DNA of 34,566 nt, taken from Deltaproteobacteria bacterium. GTDB lineage: Bacteria; Desulfobacterota; Desulfobacteria; Desulfobacterales; Desulfatirhabdiaceae. The stretch covers positions 1 to 34,566 of the forward strand of contig JACRBZ010000034.1 in assembly GCA_016219185.1 (NCBI GenBank), read 5' to 3'. Position 1 is the first letter of the stretch. Every line of letters begins with the position of its first letter. Below are positions 8,866-17,700 of this stretch, piece after piece. The notes beneath the pieces were generated by a model. That model saw only the letters and a list, made by a program, of their open reading frames with translations. It did no database searches and was not told where the DNA came from. The position numbers and the translations under genes were made by a program.

Positions 8866-10149
8866 CTATTTCTTTGGCGCATTTCCCGCAGATGCCGCTG
8901 AATCCGGACCGGGTTTAAATATTCCGCCCAAAAATTCGCTCAGACTGGGAGGAAGCCACCACAGGGAAACGTTGGTGGGGAGTTTGCCGTCCGACTTGCT
9001 TGCAAAAGTTCTCAAGGCCTCGGCAGTCGCCAGGGCCTGGATGGTTGCGGTGTGCGGTGCAAGCGTCTTGGCAACTTCGACGTCTTGTCCGGCAACGTAG
9101 CGTCGATTGATAGCATCCTGCACCGGCTGGTCGAACGCGAACGTGCCGGCCCAGCCGATGTAATCGAGGGTGATGCCCCTGGACGCAAAGAACGCTGTTG
9201 CCCCTTTCTCAATCGCCTCCATGATCTTGGATGCTTCGGCGTTCGCCCGATCGAGCGTGCGCGTGGTGAACTCATTGCATACCAGGGCCTGGACTTTGCC
9301 ACGTCCCACGGTATCCATGATTTCTGTAAGCGTTCGGCCATAGAATACGGAGGTAAATATGACATCGGGCCGCGTACGATCACCGGCCGGAGGTTTTACT
9401 CCGAAGAAATACAGGTATCTGGCCGCGTTCTCCTCGAGCACCGATGTGGCAATTGAGATCTCGACCGTGATGTTGAGGCCTTCCGAGCTTTGACACGGAA
9501 AGCATTCGTCCTTGGTTGATGTGCCCCGATGACTGGCCTTCACCCATTCCCGGTTGTACGGCGTGCGATCCACGATAATCAGACGGCCGGTCGGAACGTA
9601 AAAGTCGCTCCAAAGGCCGGAGCCGGAAAACTTTGCATGTGGAACAATGAACCGCTTGGCCGGGACCTTGTTTGCCTTCAGATAATCCTCGGAACCGAAT
9701 TGGCTCTGACTGTCCTTATTGGCTCCGACATCCGGGATAAAGAAAGCCGACTCGTTCGGCAGGATGAAGTAGGCCTCGGTGTAGTCCGCCTTGTCGTAGT
9801 AGGCAAAAGCGTTTGCGGCAAAGAAGAGAATGGACGAAAGCATTATGGCCGCGACCCCGCCGGGCTTGATGAAAGATTTGATGGGTTTCCACCAGATCGC
9901 CACAAAGACGATCAGCAAAACCAATGCGGGAATGCCGAGGTTGCCGAAGAAATTCATCCCGAAGTACGATACGGCGTAAGAAGCATCATTGTTCTCGAAT
10001 TGTTTGAGGGCATATTTGCCCGAAAGCAGCGTGGCCACCGGATTAAGAAGGAAATTGATCCATCCATACAAGAGGATGGCAACCAATGTGGCAACACCCC
10101 GCACAACCTGATCCCGAAACCCGTTGTTTTTTTCTGTCTCGTTACGCAT
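8866..10149 (-). CDS. SPFH/Band-7-like membrane protein
   Basis: About 427 residues with three strongly hydrophobic segments near residues 17-37, 70-90 and 97-117, then a soluble part that resembles an SPFH/prohibitin-type domain: a beta-rich stretch containing TPYNREWVKAS and LNITVEISIATSVLEENAARY, and a helical part with DRANAEASKIMEAIEKGATAFFASRGI. An Ala-rich segment (IQALATAEALRTFA) precedes a hydrophilic tail. Two ATG codons are adjacent; the AAGGAGG ribosome site sits 6 bases before the second (10149) and only 3 before the first (10152), so I choose the second. SPFH proteins organise membrane microdomains; this one's role is unknown. It probably forms an operon with the downstream ATPase/GNAT gene. 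Confidence 0.75.
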   Translation of the reverse strand: MRNETEKNNGFRDQVVRGVATLVAILLYGWINFLLNPVATLLSGKYALKQFENNDASYAVSYFGMNFFGNLGIPALVLLIVFVAIWWKPIKSFIKPGGVAAIMLSSILFFAANAFAYYDKADYTEAYFILPNESAFFIPDVGANKDSQSQFGSEDYLKANKVPAKRFIVPHAKFSGSGLWSDFYVPTGRLIIVDRTPYNREWVKASHRGTSTKDECFPCQSSEGLNITVEISIATSVLEENAARYLYFFGVKPPAGDRTRPDVIFTSVFYGRTLTEIMDTVGRGKVQALVCNEFTTRTLDRANAEASKIMEAIEKGATAFFASRGITLDYIGWAGTFAFDQPVQDAINRRYVAGQDVEVAKTLAPHTATIQALATAEALRTFASKSDGKLPTNVSLWWLPPSLSEFLGGIFKPGPDSAASAGNAPKK

Positions 10150-10311
10150 CATCTGCCTCCTTAGCGGCTCCTGCAGCCAACATTGTGGACATTCATCCTC
10201 ATCGCCTCATATTTCTGATGTATTTTATGCTTATGATTTTGACAAGTATTATTTGTATCTTTTTTTACAGTTATCATGAAATTTGGAAGATCAACTCGTT
10301 TTATGAAAATT

Positions 10312-10353
10312 CCCCGTGTGCCCCGTTCCTTCAACATGGGGCACACCATGGGG
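10312..10353 (-). terminator. GC-rich hairpin after the MerB-type gene, probable terminator
   Basis: Perfect 9-bp arms GTGTGCCCC / GGGGCACAC, extended by CCCC/GGGG with a 3-base bulge, enclose a 13-base loop. In the minus direction the hairpin starts about 16 bases after the TGA at 10369 and is followed by AATTTTCAT, a weak U-tract. Position fits a terminator closing the merR/merB unit, which would separate it from the SPFH gene. The remaining bases between 10153 and 10311 show no convincing gene. Confidence 0.6.
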
Positions 10354-10368
10354 CGGTTTTCGATACCC

Positions 10369-11124
10369 TCAATCCTCCTGGCTGAATGAAAAAATAGCGC
10401 TCTGAATAATTTTTGTGACCTTGCCCATCTGCTCCGCTGTCATGTATGCCCCGCGAAGCCTGTGAACCTGCTTTCGATACTCCCTTGCATGTTCTTCCGA
10501 CCAGAAGAAGACGCTCTGCCTTCAGAAGGCATTGATAATGCTTTCTTCTTCAAGTTTAAGAAGATTGATATCGGGTACGAAGACGATCGGGGCGCACCCA
10601 TTTTCTTTCACATGACAGTTAAGATCGCTGTCGATCTCAATTTCCATTTCTCTGGCGCAGTGGGCACATTCCGTACGGATAACGATTGATACGAATTCTT
10701 TTCTGAGTCGCCCTTGCACGAAGGGCGTTGCGAACGCGTCGGCTGCTCAGGCCGCGTAAAGCTGCTCGCCGGTATGAAACGTCACATGGTGAGGCGTCTT
10801 TTCAACCGTCACGGGATAGGCCCACTCGATTTCACCCCGGGAGTTTCTGAAAATAAAGGTCATGTGTGATTCCAGGTCATCCAGGATGGCGATTACCCGC
10901 TCGACGGGAATATTCAATGCATTCGAAATGAATTCCGGCGGCAGCGGTTTTCCTGCAATCGGAAGTTCCCGGACCGCGAAATGGTGTATCAGCCGATGTT
11001 CCTCGGTCATAAAAGCGAGGTGGTCCGCGAATCCCTTTTTTCCATTGGCAATCTGCTTTTCCCATAAGAACGGCGGAACACTGAGCATGTACCGCCACAA
11101 TCCCATCATGAGTTTATTTTTCAT
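10369..11124 (-). CDS. MerB-type organomercurial lyase homologue, predicted selenoprotein with two Sec (U126, U201)
   Basis: A 251-residue frame is open from ATG 11124 to TGA 10369 if TGA codons at 10747-10749 and 10522-10524 are decoded as selenocysteine. The ATG follows AGGAG by 9 bases. Residues ~45-110 form the MerB-like helical N-terminal region (PPEFISNALNIPVERVIAIL, then TPHHVTFHTGEQLYAA). MerB carries LYAWC(96)ALD(99); here the same place reads LYAA-U126-AAD129. TECAHCAREMEIEI aligns with the Cys117 region. MerB's F-C159 block followed by HFFAS aligns with F-U201-RQSVFFWS. So both catalytic cysteines are replaced by UGA and the catalytic aspartate is kept. The family breaks carbon-mercury bonds by protonolysis. 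The alternative, a pseudogene with two nonsense mutations, would need both to be TGA and both to hit catalytic positions in an otherwise intact frame. Substrate is not proven; no merA or merT is nearby. Confidence 0.85.
10492..10509 (-). promoter_or_regulatory. Candidate SECIS hairpin for the second UGA (U201)
   Basis: Twelve bases after the UGA at 10524-10522 the mRNA forms a stem UUCUUC/GAAGAA with loop UGGUCG. If the U-G pair closes, the loop is GGUC, which resembles the apical loop of the E. coli fdhF SECIS. The loop begins 18 bases after the UGA and has G in its second position, meeting the usual bacterial SECIS rules (loop 16-37 bases downstream, G among the first two loop bases). Confidence 0.7.
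10709..10727 (-). promoter_or_regulatory. Candidate SECIS hairpin for the first UGA (U126)
   Basis: Nineteen bases after the UGA at 10749-10747 the mRNA forms a perfect 7-bp stem CGCCCUU/AAGGGCG with a five-base loop CGUGC. The loop starts 26 bases after the UGA and has G in its second position, as expected for a bacterial SECIS element bound by SelB. The hairpin lies entirely inside the coding sequence. Confidence 0.7.
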
Positions 11125-11192
11125 CGTATGGATCTCCTGTTTATTGCCGTGATGTTAACACAACCCCCTATATATAGAATGCAACCCAAAAA

Positions 11193-11726
11193 TCAGGTCC
11201 GGGACAATTGACGGATCAGCGCGATCTCTTTGCCGTCAATGCCAAGCCCTTCGAGAAACTCCTGGTGCAGCAAAGGCGATCGTTTTTCAAACTCCTGATG
11301 CCATTTCTCCATTCCCTTGTCGTCAAGACCAACAGCTCGAAGCAGGGCGATCCATCCATCCTTGTCCATGAAGGGAATCCGTTCACGAAGCGAAGTGTCT
11401 CCCAGCATGCGGATAATCACCTGCTGCTGTTCCCGCAGGCCGTTGATCTCCTTTCCGAGGGCCAGCAAACGTTTCTCCAGGATATCCCGCGCGCCGCTCT
11501 GCGGAGATTCGAGGATTTCATGGATTGACGCCATGGAGAGCCCGACCTGGCGGTACATGCAGATCAACTGCAGCCGATTGCAATCTTCCCGCGTGTATCT
11601 CCGGTAGTTTGCAGGGCTTCTCCCCGATGGCCGCAGAAGACCGATCGAATCATAATAAAGGAGCGTGCTCCGGGAAAGACCGAATTGTTTGGCAAGTTGG
11701 CCGATGGTCATTGTTGTCGATGTCAT
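11193..11726 (-). CDS. MerR-family transcriptional regulator
   Basis: A 177-residue MerR-type regulator. The N-terminal winged helix-turn-helix is clear (MTIGQLAKQFGLSRSTLLYYDSIGLL, then YRRYTREDCNRLQLI), followed by the dimerisation helix with ILEKRLLALGKEINGLREQQQ. The mercury-binding cysteines of true MerR (82, 117, 126) are absent; the only cysteines are two in the DNA-binding half. It therefore probably senses something other than Hg(II) by the classical site. It is longer than MerR (144) and ends with an unassigned ~60-residue acidic helical region. The gene lies 68 bases upstream of, and codirectional with, the MerB-type gene, which suggests it controls that gene and itself. A TCAGGA ribosome site lies upstream of the ATG. 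Confidence 0.93.
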   Translation of the reverse strand: MTSTTMTIGQLAKQFGLSRSTLLYYDSIGLLRPSGRSPANYRRYTREDCNRLQLICMYRQVGLSMASIHEILESPQSGARDILEKRLLALGKEINGLREQQQVIIRMLGDTSLRERIPFMDKDGWIALLRAVGLDDKGMEKWHQEFEKRSPLLHQEFLEGLGIDGKEIALIRQLSRT

Positions 11727-12058
11727 CGTGGCCGTCCTGATTTTCCGAGCATAAAACCGGTCGTCACGAAATGATTGATGCGCATACCCGATGATAAACG
11801 TGTCTTGAATGACAATTGTTCCCCCTATGGACTTGTTCAGATGTCGTCATGTTTACCCCATGCAACGGCATTCTGAACCATGAGGCGGTAGTCGGGTCAA
11901 GCGTTATTTTTTAAAAATGGCCTGGTGTCAACCAGCGCTGCAAAGCAGCCCGATATGACGCTTGGAGATCACAGGCAATATCAAGTGCGCGGGTTGACTG
12001 AAAAATGTTTTTGCAAAGACGGCAAGAAAGCATTAGGATGGTTCATAAAGGAAAGGAC
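11727..12058. other. Intergenic region between merR-type gene and a plus-strand small ORF
   Basis: About 330 bases between divergent genes. No gene was found. It should hold the promoter of the MerR-type regulator (minus strand) and of the plus-strand membrane protein. I saw TTGTCA on the minus strand at 11816-11811 but no convincing partner box. No repeat of note. Confidence 0.5.
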
Positions 12059-12151
12059 ATGACAATTCTCGATATTCGAGTCCCGGCGGATTTCAACACC
12101 ATCAATTCAAAGCAAGGCCGGTTGTATAATTTGATTTTGCATTCAAAATGA
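12059..12151 (+). CDS. Possible 30-residue leader ORF coupled to the channel-like gene
   Basis: ATG at 12059 follows AGGAAAGG at good distance and opens a 30-codon frame beginning MTILDIRVPADFNTIN. Its TGA (12149-12151) overlaps the next ATG (12148) as ATGA, a typical translational-coupling arrangement. The downstream gene has no ribosome site of its own, which supports a real role for this frame. A palindrome CTCGA-TAT-TCGAG lies inside it (12068-12080). No homology recognised. Confidence 0.35.
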   Translation: MTILDIRVPADFNTINSKQGRLYNLILHSK

Positions 12152-12561
12152 TATTCCAGCAAGCATTCAGGCTGAGACCGCGAAATAATCCTGACATGAA
12201 ACAAACCAGGCTTGAACATAAGACGTCTCAACTGCTGCCCAGACGTGATTTCGTGATCCGCATGGGGTGGTATGGGCTGTTCGGGTGCCTGTTCCTGGCA
12301 TTTTCGTTGGGGATCGGTACCGTTGGTTATCACATTACGGCAAATCTGGCCTGGGTGGATGCGTTTTTAAACGCCTCGATGATCCTGACCGGCATGGGAC
12401 CGGTTGATAAGCTTGAAACCGATGCTTCCAAGCTTTTTGCGTCCTTCTACGCCATCTTTAGCGGGGTATCTTTCCTGACGTTTTGCGGCGTACTCTTTAC
12501 GCCAATCTATCATCGTTTCATGCACCGGTTTCATCTCGATCTTGGGGATAAGAAACTGTAA
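12148..12561 (+). CDS. Small membrane protein resembling a two-helix ion-channel unit
   Basis: A 137-residue protein (121 if it starts at ATG 12196). Two hydrophobic helices (about residues 40-65 and 98-120) flank a segment with VDAFLNASMILTGMGP, in the position where two-helix potassium channels carry the pore helix and the TVGYG filter. The filter itself is not present (TGMGP instead), so ion conduction is only a possibility. After the second helix comes a basic, histidine-rich tail (YHRFMHRFHLD). The first ATG overlaps the stop of the preceding small ORF. The 3' end overlaps the convergent glycerate kinase gene by 44 bases. Confidence 0.7.
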   Translation: MIFQQAFRLRPRNNPDMKQTRLEHKTSQLLPRRDFVIRMGWYGLFGCLFLAFSLGIGTVGYHITANLAWVDAFLNASMILTGMGPVDKLETDASKLFASFYAIFSGVSFLTFCGVLFTPIYHRFMHRFHLDLGDKKL

Positions 12562-13711
12562 CGCCCTTTTGTGGCATATCGAGCGCCAGCTTCAGTGCGG
12601 CGGCAATATTGCGTGAAGTCGTGCGGAGATTTTCCGCGGCATGCGTCAAGGCTTCTTCCACGGTACTGATCCGGCTGAGTACGCTGAATACCGCATTGAT
12701 GCCGTGCTCATGAACCACGCCGGCATCCGGCGCCAGGCTGCCGGCGATTCCGATCACCGGTTTGCCGCAGCGTTTGGCCACGCGCGCCACACCCATCGGG
12801 GTTTTACCGTGTATGGTCTGGCTGTCGATACGGCCTTCACCGGTAATCACAAGATCGGCATCCCGGACAGCAGCCTCCAGCCCGACCGCTTCCACGACGA
12901 TTTCAATGCCCGGTCGCAGCTCGGCACCAAAGAAAGCCAGAAGGGCCGCACCTACGCCGCCGGCAGCTCCCGCGCCCGGCACTGAATCCACCTGTATGCC
13001 CAGGTCCCGGCTGATCAGCCGGGCATAGCGGGTAAGATTGGCATCCAGTTGAGCCACCATCTCCGGCGTGGCTCCTTTCTGCGGACCGAAGACAGCACTG
13101 GCGCCATCTGGTCCGGTCAGCGGGTTGTTGACGTCGCAGGCCGCTTCGATCCTGCATGCTTTAAGCCGCGGATCCATGTATCCGATATCGATGCGATCCA
13201 GGTTCGCCAGTTCGCCGCCGCCAAACCCGATCTTCCGGCCCGCATGATCTTTAAGTTTTACCCCCAGCGCCTGGAGCATGCCGGCTCCCCCGTCGTTGGT
13301 CGCGCTGCCGCCGATACCGATGATAAGGTGGCGCGCGCCCGCATCCAGTGCGGCCTTGATGAGCTCTCCGGTGCCATGGGTCGTTGTCTTTAACGGGTTG
13401 CGAAGATTGGGGGCCACCAGCGCCAACCCGCTGGCCTCCGCCATCTCGATAACCGCGGTTTTTCCATCCCCGGTCAGGCCATAGCACGCTTTGACCGCTT
13501 CACCCAGGGGGCCGGTTACGTCCACTGCCACGAGTTTGCCTCGGGTGGCTGCAACCATGGCCGCAACCGTGCCTTCGCCGCCATCGGCCATGGGCAGCTT
13601 GATGAAGTCCGCATCGGGAAAAACCTCACGGAAACCGGCTTCAATCTCTGTCGCCACTTCAAGAGCCGTCAGGCTCTCTTTATAGGAATCGGGAGCAATA
13701 ATAATTTTCAT
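12518..13711 (-). CDS. Glycerate 2-kinase (GarK/GlxK family)
   Basis: A 397-residue glycerate kinase of the bacterial GarK type, phosphorylating D-glycerate to 2-phosphoglycerate and feeding glycolysis or gluconeogenesis. Family blocks seen: MKIIIAPDSYKESLTALEV at the start, KLPMADGGEGT, IEMAEASGLALV, GIGGSATNDGGAGMLQALG, PGAGAAGGVGAALLAFFGA and TGEGRIDSQTIHGKTP. The C-terminus runs about 15-20 residues beyond the usual end (VSYPQDRDETGA) into the convergent membrane-protein gene. It appears to be a single-gene unit; the 94 bases to the HD-GYP gene upstream contain no clear signal. Confidence 0.95.
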   Translation of the reverse strand: MKIIIAPDSYKESLTALEVATEIEAGFREVFPDADFIKLPMADGGEGTVAAMVAATRGKLVAVDVTGPLGEAVKACYGLTGDGKTAVIEMAEASGLALVAPNLRNPLKTTTHGTGELIKAALDAGARHLIIGIGGSATNDGGAGMLQALGVKLKDHAGRKIGFGGGELANLDRIDIGYMDPRLKACRIEAACDVNNPLTGPDGASAVFGPQKGATPEMVAQLDANLTRYARLISRDLGIQVDSVPGAGAAGGVGAALLAFFGAELRPGIEIVVEAVGLEAAVRDADLVITGEGRIDSQTIHGKTPMGVARVAKRCGKPVIGIAGSLAPDAGVVHEHGINAVFSVLSRISTVEEALTHAAENLRTTSRNIAAALKLALDMPQKGVTVSYPQDRDETGA

Positions 13712-13805
13712 GGACCAAAACCTTATGAATACCGTCTCACTTCAACGCCGGCCATTTTCTCATCCGTGTTTGAAAAGGATGGATAGATGCCGTGCGTTAT
13801 CAGAT

Positions 13806-14792
13806 TTATAATTTATAATCTTTCGCGTTAAATAGCCTCAGACAGGCATCGACAACCTCTGAATCATAAAGCGCCCCTTTGTTTTTCGTGATTTCATGCA
13901 GCGCCGTATCTATCCCGAGGGCGGGTCTGTAAGGCCTGTGGGAGCTGATGGCTTCCACCACATCCGCCACCGCGATAATTCTGGCCTCCAGAAGGATGTC
14001 CGGCCCGCGGAGACCTTCCGGATAACCCGTACCATTTATTCTCTCATGATGTTGCAGGACGATTTTTGCTATTGGGGATTGGAACCTCACCTTGCTCAAT
14101 ATCTCGAAGCCGACCCTGGCGTGTTCCTTGATCAGGCTCATTTCATTCTCTTTCAGCCTGGATGGTTTGGACAGAATCTCGGAAGGAACGGAGATCTTAC
14201 CAATATCATGGACGCGACCGGCCATTCTGATGGCATCGATTACCGGATCCGGAAGCCCCATTTCCTCGGCCATGGCGCAGGCAAGGGCGGCAACACGTTG
14301 CTGATGGCCGGCCGTGTAAGGATCACGCATTTCCAGTGATGAAGCCAGGGCATCTATTGTGTCGTCCAGTGTGGCGTGAAGTGCTGCGTTGGCTGTACGG
14401 AGTTCCCGGAGGGCCTGCTTTTCCCTTTCGATTCGGTCGATTTTGGCCTTCAATTCCCCGACAGAGAAAGGCTTTGTAATGAAATCTGAGGCTCCGGCAT
14501 CGATGATGTCGTTATAGGAATACTGGGCCGCATGGCCCGTCATCGTGATGAAGCAAAGCTCGGGGTATTTGCCAAGCGCCTCGCGCGCCAGATCGAGGCC
14601 ATCTTTTCCATGCATTCTTATGTCGGAGATGACAAGATCGAAAGGGTTGCGGTCCAATGCCCTCAAGGCATCAAAGGCATCTGAAGCCATATCGCAACTG
14701 TATCCCATCTTATGGAGGAACTGGCTGACAACCGTTCTTTGTCCCTCCTCATCGTCCACAACCAGGATACGCTCTATAATCCTACCTTCCAT
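13806..14792 (-). CDS. Response regulator with HD-GYP phosphodiesterase domain
   Basis: A 328-residue REC-HD-GYP protein. REC spans ~1-125 (VVDDEEGQ acidic pocket, phosphoacceptor Asp in LVISDIRMHGKDG, TKPF lysine). A short coiled coil follows, then HD-GYP (~155-328) with AGHQQRVAALA, RVHDIGK and HHERINGTGYPEGL, all motif residues intact. It should hydrolyse cyclic di-GMP when phosphorylated. I start it at the ATG that overlaps the preceding kinase stop by one base (TGATG) with AAAGGAG upstream; the frame is open another 34 codons inside the kinase gene, but that part looks non-coding. As the last gene of the chemosensory operon it is a natural output: cluster signals would end in c-di-GMP breakdown. 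Confidence 0.93.
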   Translation of the reverse strand: MEGRIIERILVVDDEEGQRTVVSQFLHKMGYSCDMASDAFDALRALDRNPFDLVISDIRMHGKDGLDLAREALGKYPELCFITMTGHAAQYSYNDIIDAGASDFITKPFSVGELKAKIDRIEREKQALRELRTANAALHATLDDTIDALASSLEMRDPYTAGHQQRVAALACAMAEEMGLPDPVIDAIRMAGRVHDIGKISVPSEILSKPSRLKENEMSLIKEHARVGFEILSKVRFQSPIAKIVLQHHERINGTGYPEGLRGPDILLEARIIAVADVVEAISSHRPYRPALGIDTALHEITKNKGALYDSEVVDACLRLFNAKDYKL

Positions 14793-17700
14793 CAGTTTTG
14801 CTCCTTTCCGTCCAACACTTCTCGAATGGTGCCGGCAATGCGGTTCATGACAACGGGTTTCATGACAAGCGCATGGATGCCCGAGGCCTTGCACTTCTCC
14901 GGAGTCAGACCATCGCTGAATCCCGTACAGAGGATGACCGGCAAATCAGGACGAATGGCCATGAGCTGTTTTGAAAGCTCGATACCCGTCATTTTGGGCA
15001 TGGTCTGATCCGTGATCACCAGATCGAAAGCATCCGGCCGGACGCGAAACGCCTCCAGTGCTTCCACGCCGGACGACTCGGGAGCAACCGTGTAACCGAG
15101 CCGCTCCAGCATTTGGCACACTGCTTCGAGCAATTCTTGCTCGTCATCGATCAGGAGAATGGATTCGGTCCCTCTTTGAAGCGGCGCATGGATTTTCTGT
15201 TCCGGTTCCACCGGGCTTCCTTGCCATTTGGGAAGGAAGACATGAAATATGCTCCCCTTTCCCGGAACACTCGTAACGGTGATGCCGCCCGCATGCTTTT
15301 TGACGATTCCGTGCACGACCGAAAGGCCAAGTCCTGTTCCTTCTTCCTGTATCTTGGTTGTAAAGTATGGCTCGAATATACGCTCCATCACATCCTTGCT
15401 CATTCCATGCCCCGTGTCGCTGACCGTCAATTCTACATAACAGCCGGGGCTCAGATCGGAAGGCATGGCAAGGTTCCCGGAGCTGAACTCAATTAAAGAA
15501 TATTTGATTTCAAGGACACCCCCAGTCTCGCGCATGGCATGTGCCGAATTCGTACACAGATTCAACAGAACCTGGTGGATCTGTGTCGGATCAACCAGGA
15601 CGGCATCCCCGGAGAAGGGAACGTTGATCTCCTGGACAATCTCGATGGTCGATGGAAGGGAAGATCTCAGCAGCTTGACAGTTTCCTTGATGATCGGTGC
15701 GATGTTCAGCGGCATTTGTTCGTGCTCGCTCTGTCTGCTGAAAGTCAGGATCTGCTGCACCAGATCCCTGGCGCGAAAGGCGGCCTTGGTGATGCGCTCC
15801 ATACAACCATGGGCTGGGGCTTCTTCTGGGGTATCAAACAACGCCATTTCAGCATTGCCCATGATTATCCCGAGGATGTTGTTAAAATCGTGGGCAATGC
15901 CTCCGGCCAGCGTTCCTATCGCTTCCATTTTCTGAGCTCGGAAAAGCTGCGCGCGCAAGGCTTTTTCGGAACTCACGTCGGTTATGAAAGCCAGGATGGC
16001 GGGCTGCCCCCTATAATCAACCGGAGTCATCCGGACTGTCACATCAAAATGTTTACCATCTCTGGTCAGTCCGGTCGCCTCGTAAACCGGAGATGTTGCC
16101 TTTCCCGCCTGAGTATCCGCAATGGCTTGCCTGACCCGTTCCCTGTCCTCGGGCGTGTAGAATGTCTCGATCGGCAATCCTTCAATTTCATCGTTGTCCG
16201 CGTAGCCGAACATCCGGATCATTGCAGGGTTCGCATATACATGTCTTCCATGCTGAACAATCCTCATTCCGATGGGTGAGGATTCGATGATGAGGCGCAT
16301 CCTTTCCTCGGATTGTTTAAGAGCATCTTCCGCTTTTTTGCGCTCGCTGATGTCCTTGAAAGTCACGACCGCGCCACGTATTTTCCCTTCTTCCATGATG
16401 GGCGTACCGGTATATTCAATTGGAAAAGAACTGCCATCCTTTCTCCAGAAAACGTCATCCGTTTCCTGGAGGGAAATGCCGTCGGAAAGTAATCCGAGAA
16501 TCATGCTTTTTCCTTCCGGGTTCGGACTCCCATCCAGTCGCGTGTGGTGTATCAGTGCATGACACGACTTCCCGATTTGCTCCTCAATGCCGTATCCGAG
16601 CATTCTGGCCGCGGCAGGGTTGACAAAGGAAAATCTTCCTTCCAGGTCCATTCCGTATATTCCCTCGCCCGCGCAATTCAAAATCATCTCATTCCGCCGT
16701 TCGACGCGTCTCAGGCTCTCTTCGGCGATCTTACGATCATTGATGTCCGCGATTGATCCTTCAAAATAGATCAGCTTTCCCGTCGCGTTGCTTACACAGC
16801 GAGCATTAATAGACACCCAGATTCTGCTGCCGTCATTTTTAAGGAATTGAGTCTCGAAGCCGGTGACAAAGCCCCATTCGTCCATCTCGCGCAGAAATCT
16901 GGCCCGCTCTTCGGGGTCGGCATAAACCTGTTTCCGGATATCCGTTACGGACGACACGAGATCCTCCGGTGAATTGTAGCCAAGGATCCGCGCAAGAGCA
17001 GGATTTGAGGTCAGGAAACGCCCTTCCGGACTGGTCTGGTAAATGCCGTACACCGCATTTTCAAATATGGAACGATATCTCTCCTCAGCCCGTTGTACTT
17101 CGTTGTAAAGCCCCGCACTTTCAAGGGCCGCGGAGATCGTACTCGTGAGGATATGAAGTCCCTTTATCTGCCCCAGGGTGAATTTGCGACCCTTTGTGGA
17201 ATTGACGTTCAGCACTCCGATCAGTCGACCTCCGGCAAGAAGCGGCATGGAAACGGCGGAACAGATCTCCGGGCGGGGACAAAGCGGCGTAAAGCGCTGG
17301 TCATCGACTTGCCCCTCCAACATCACCGTCGACTGGTTGCGCGCTACCCAACCTGCAATGCCCTGGCTGAAAGGAACCCGATTGCCCAGGATGCCCTCCC
17401 TGCGTTCACCGCGCACAACGGCAATGTAGAGATCATTCCCATCCTGGGTGGGCAACATGAGAGAGACCTCGTCCGCCTCCAATTGCTGGAGCGCCGCATC
17501 GGCGGCTTTATTGGCAACCGTGTCAAACTCGAGCGTATGGGCGATGGTCTGGCACATTTCGTAGATCGCCATGGTTTCGCGCAGTTGTATGTTTTCCATG
17601 CTCAACCGTCGAAATGCGAGCGCACGCGTGAGGACCGGCAGGAGCATCTGAAGCTTGAAGGGCTTCAAAATGTAGTCAATGACGCCTGCTTTCATTGCTT

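Noticed and set aside
10161..10349. A 62-codon minus-strand frame upstream of the SPFH gene
   Set aside because: It spans the terminator hairpin, has no ribosome site and resembles nothing known.
10369..11124. MerB-type gene as a pseudogene with nonsense mutations
   Set aside because: Both stops are TGA, both fall on catalytic cysteine positions, the frame is otherwise intact, and each is followed by a SECIS-like hairpin.
13806..14894. N-terminal extension of the HD-GYP regulator up to 14894
   Set aside because: The extra 34 residues are the out-of-frame reading of the upstream kinase end; a good ribosome site precedes the ATG at 14792.
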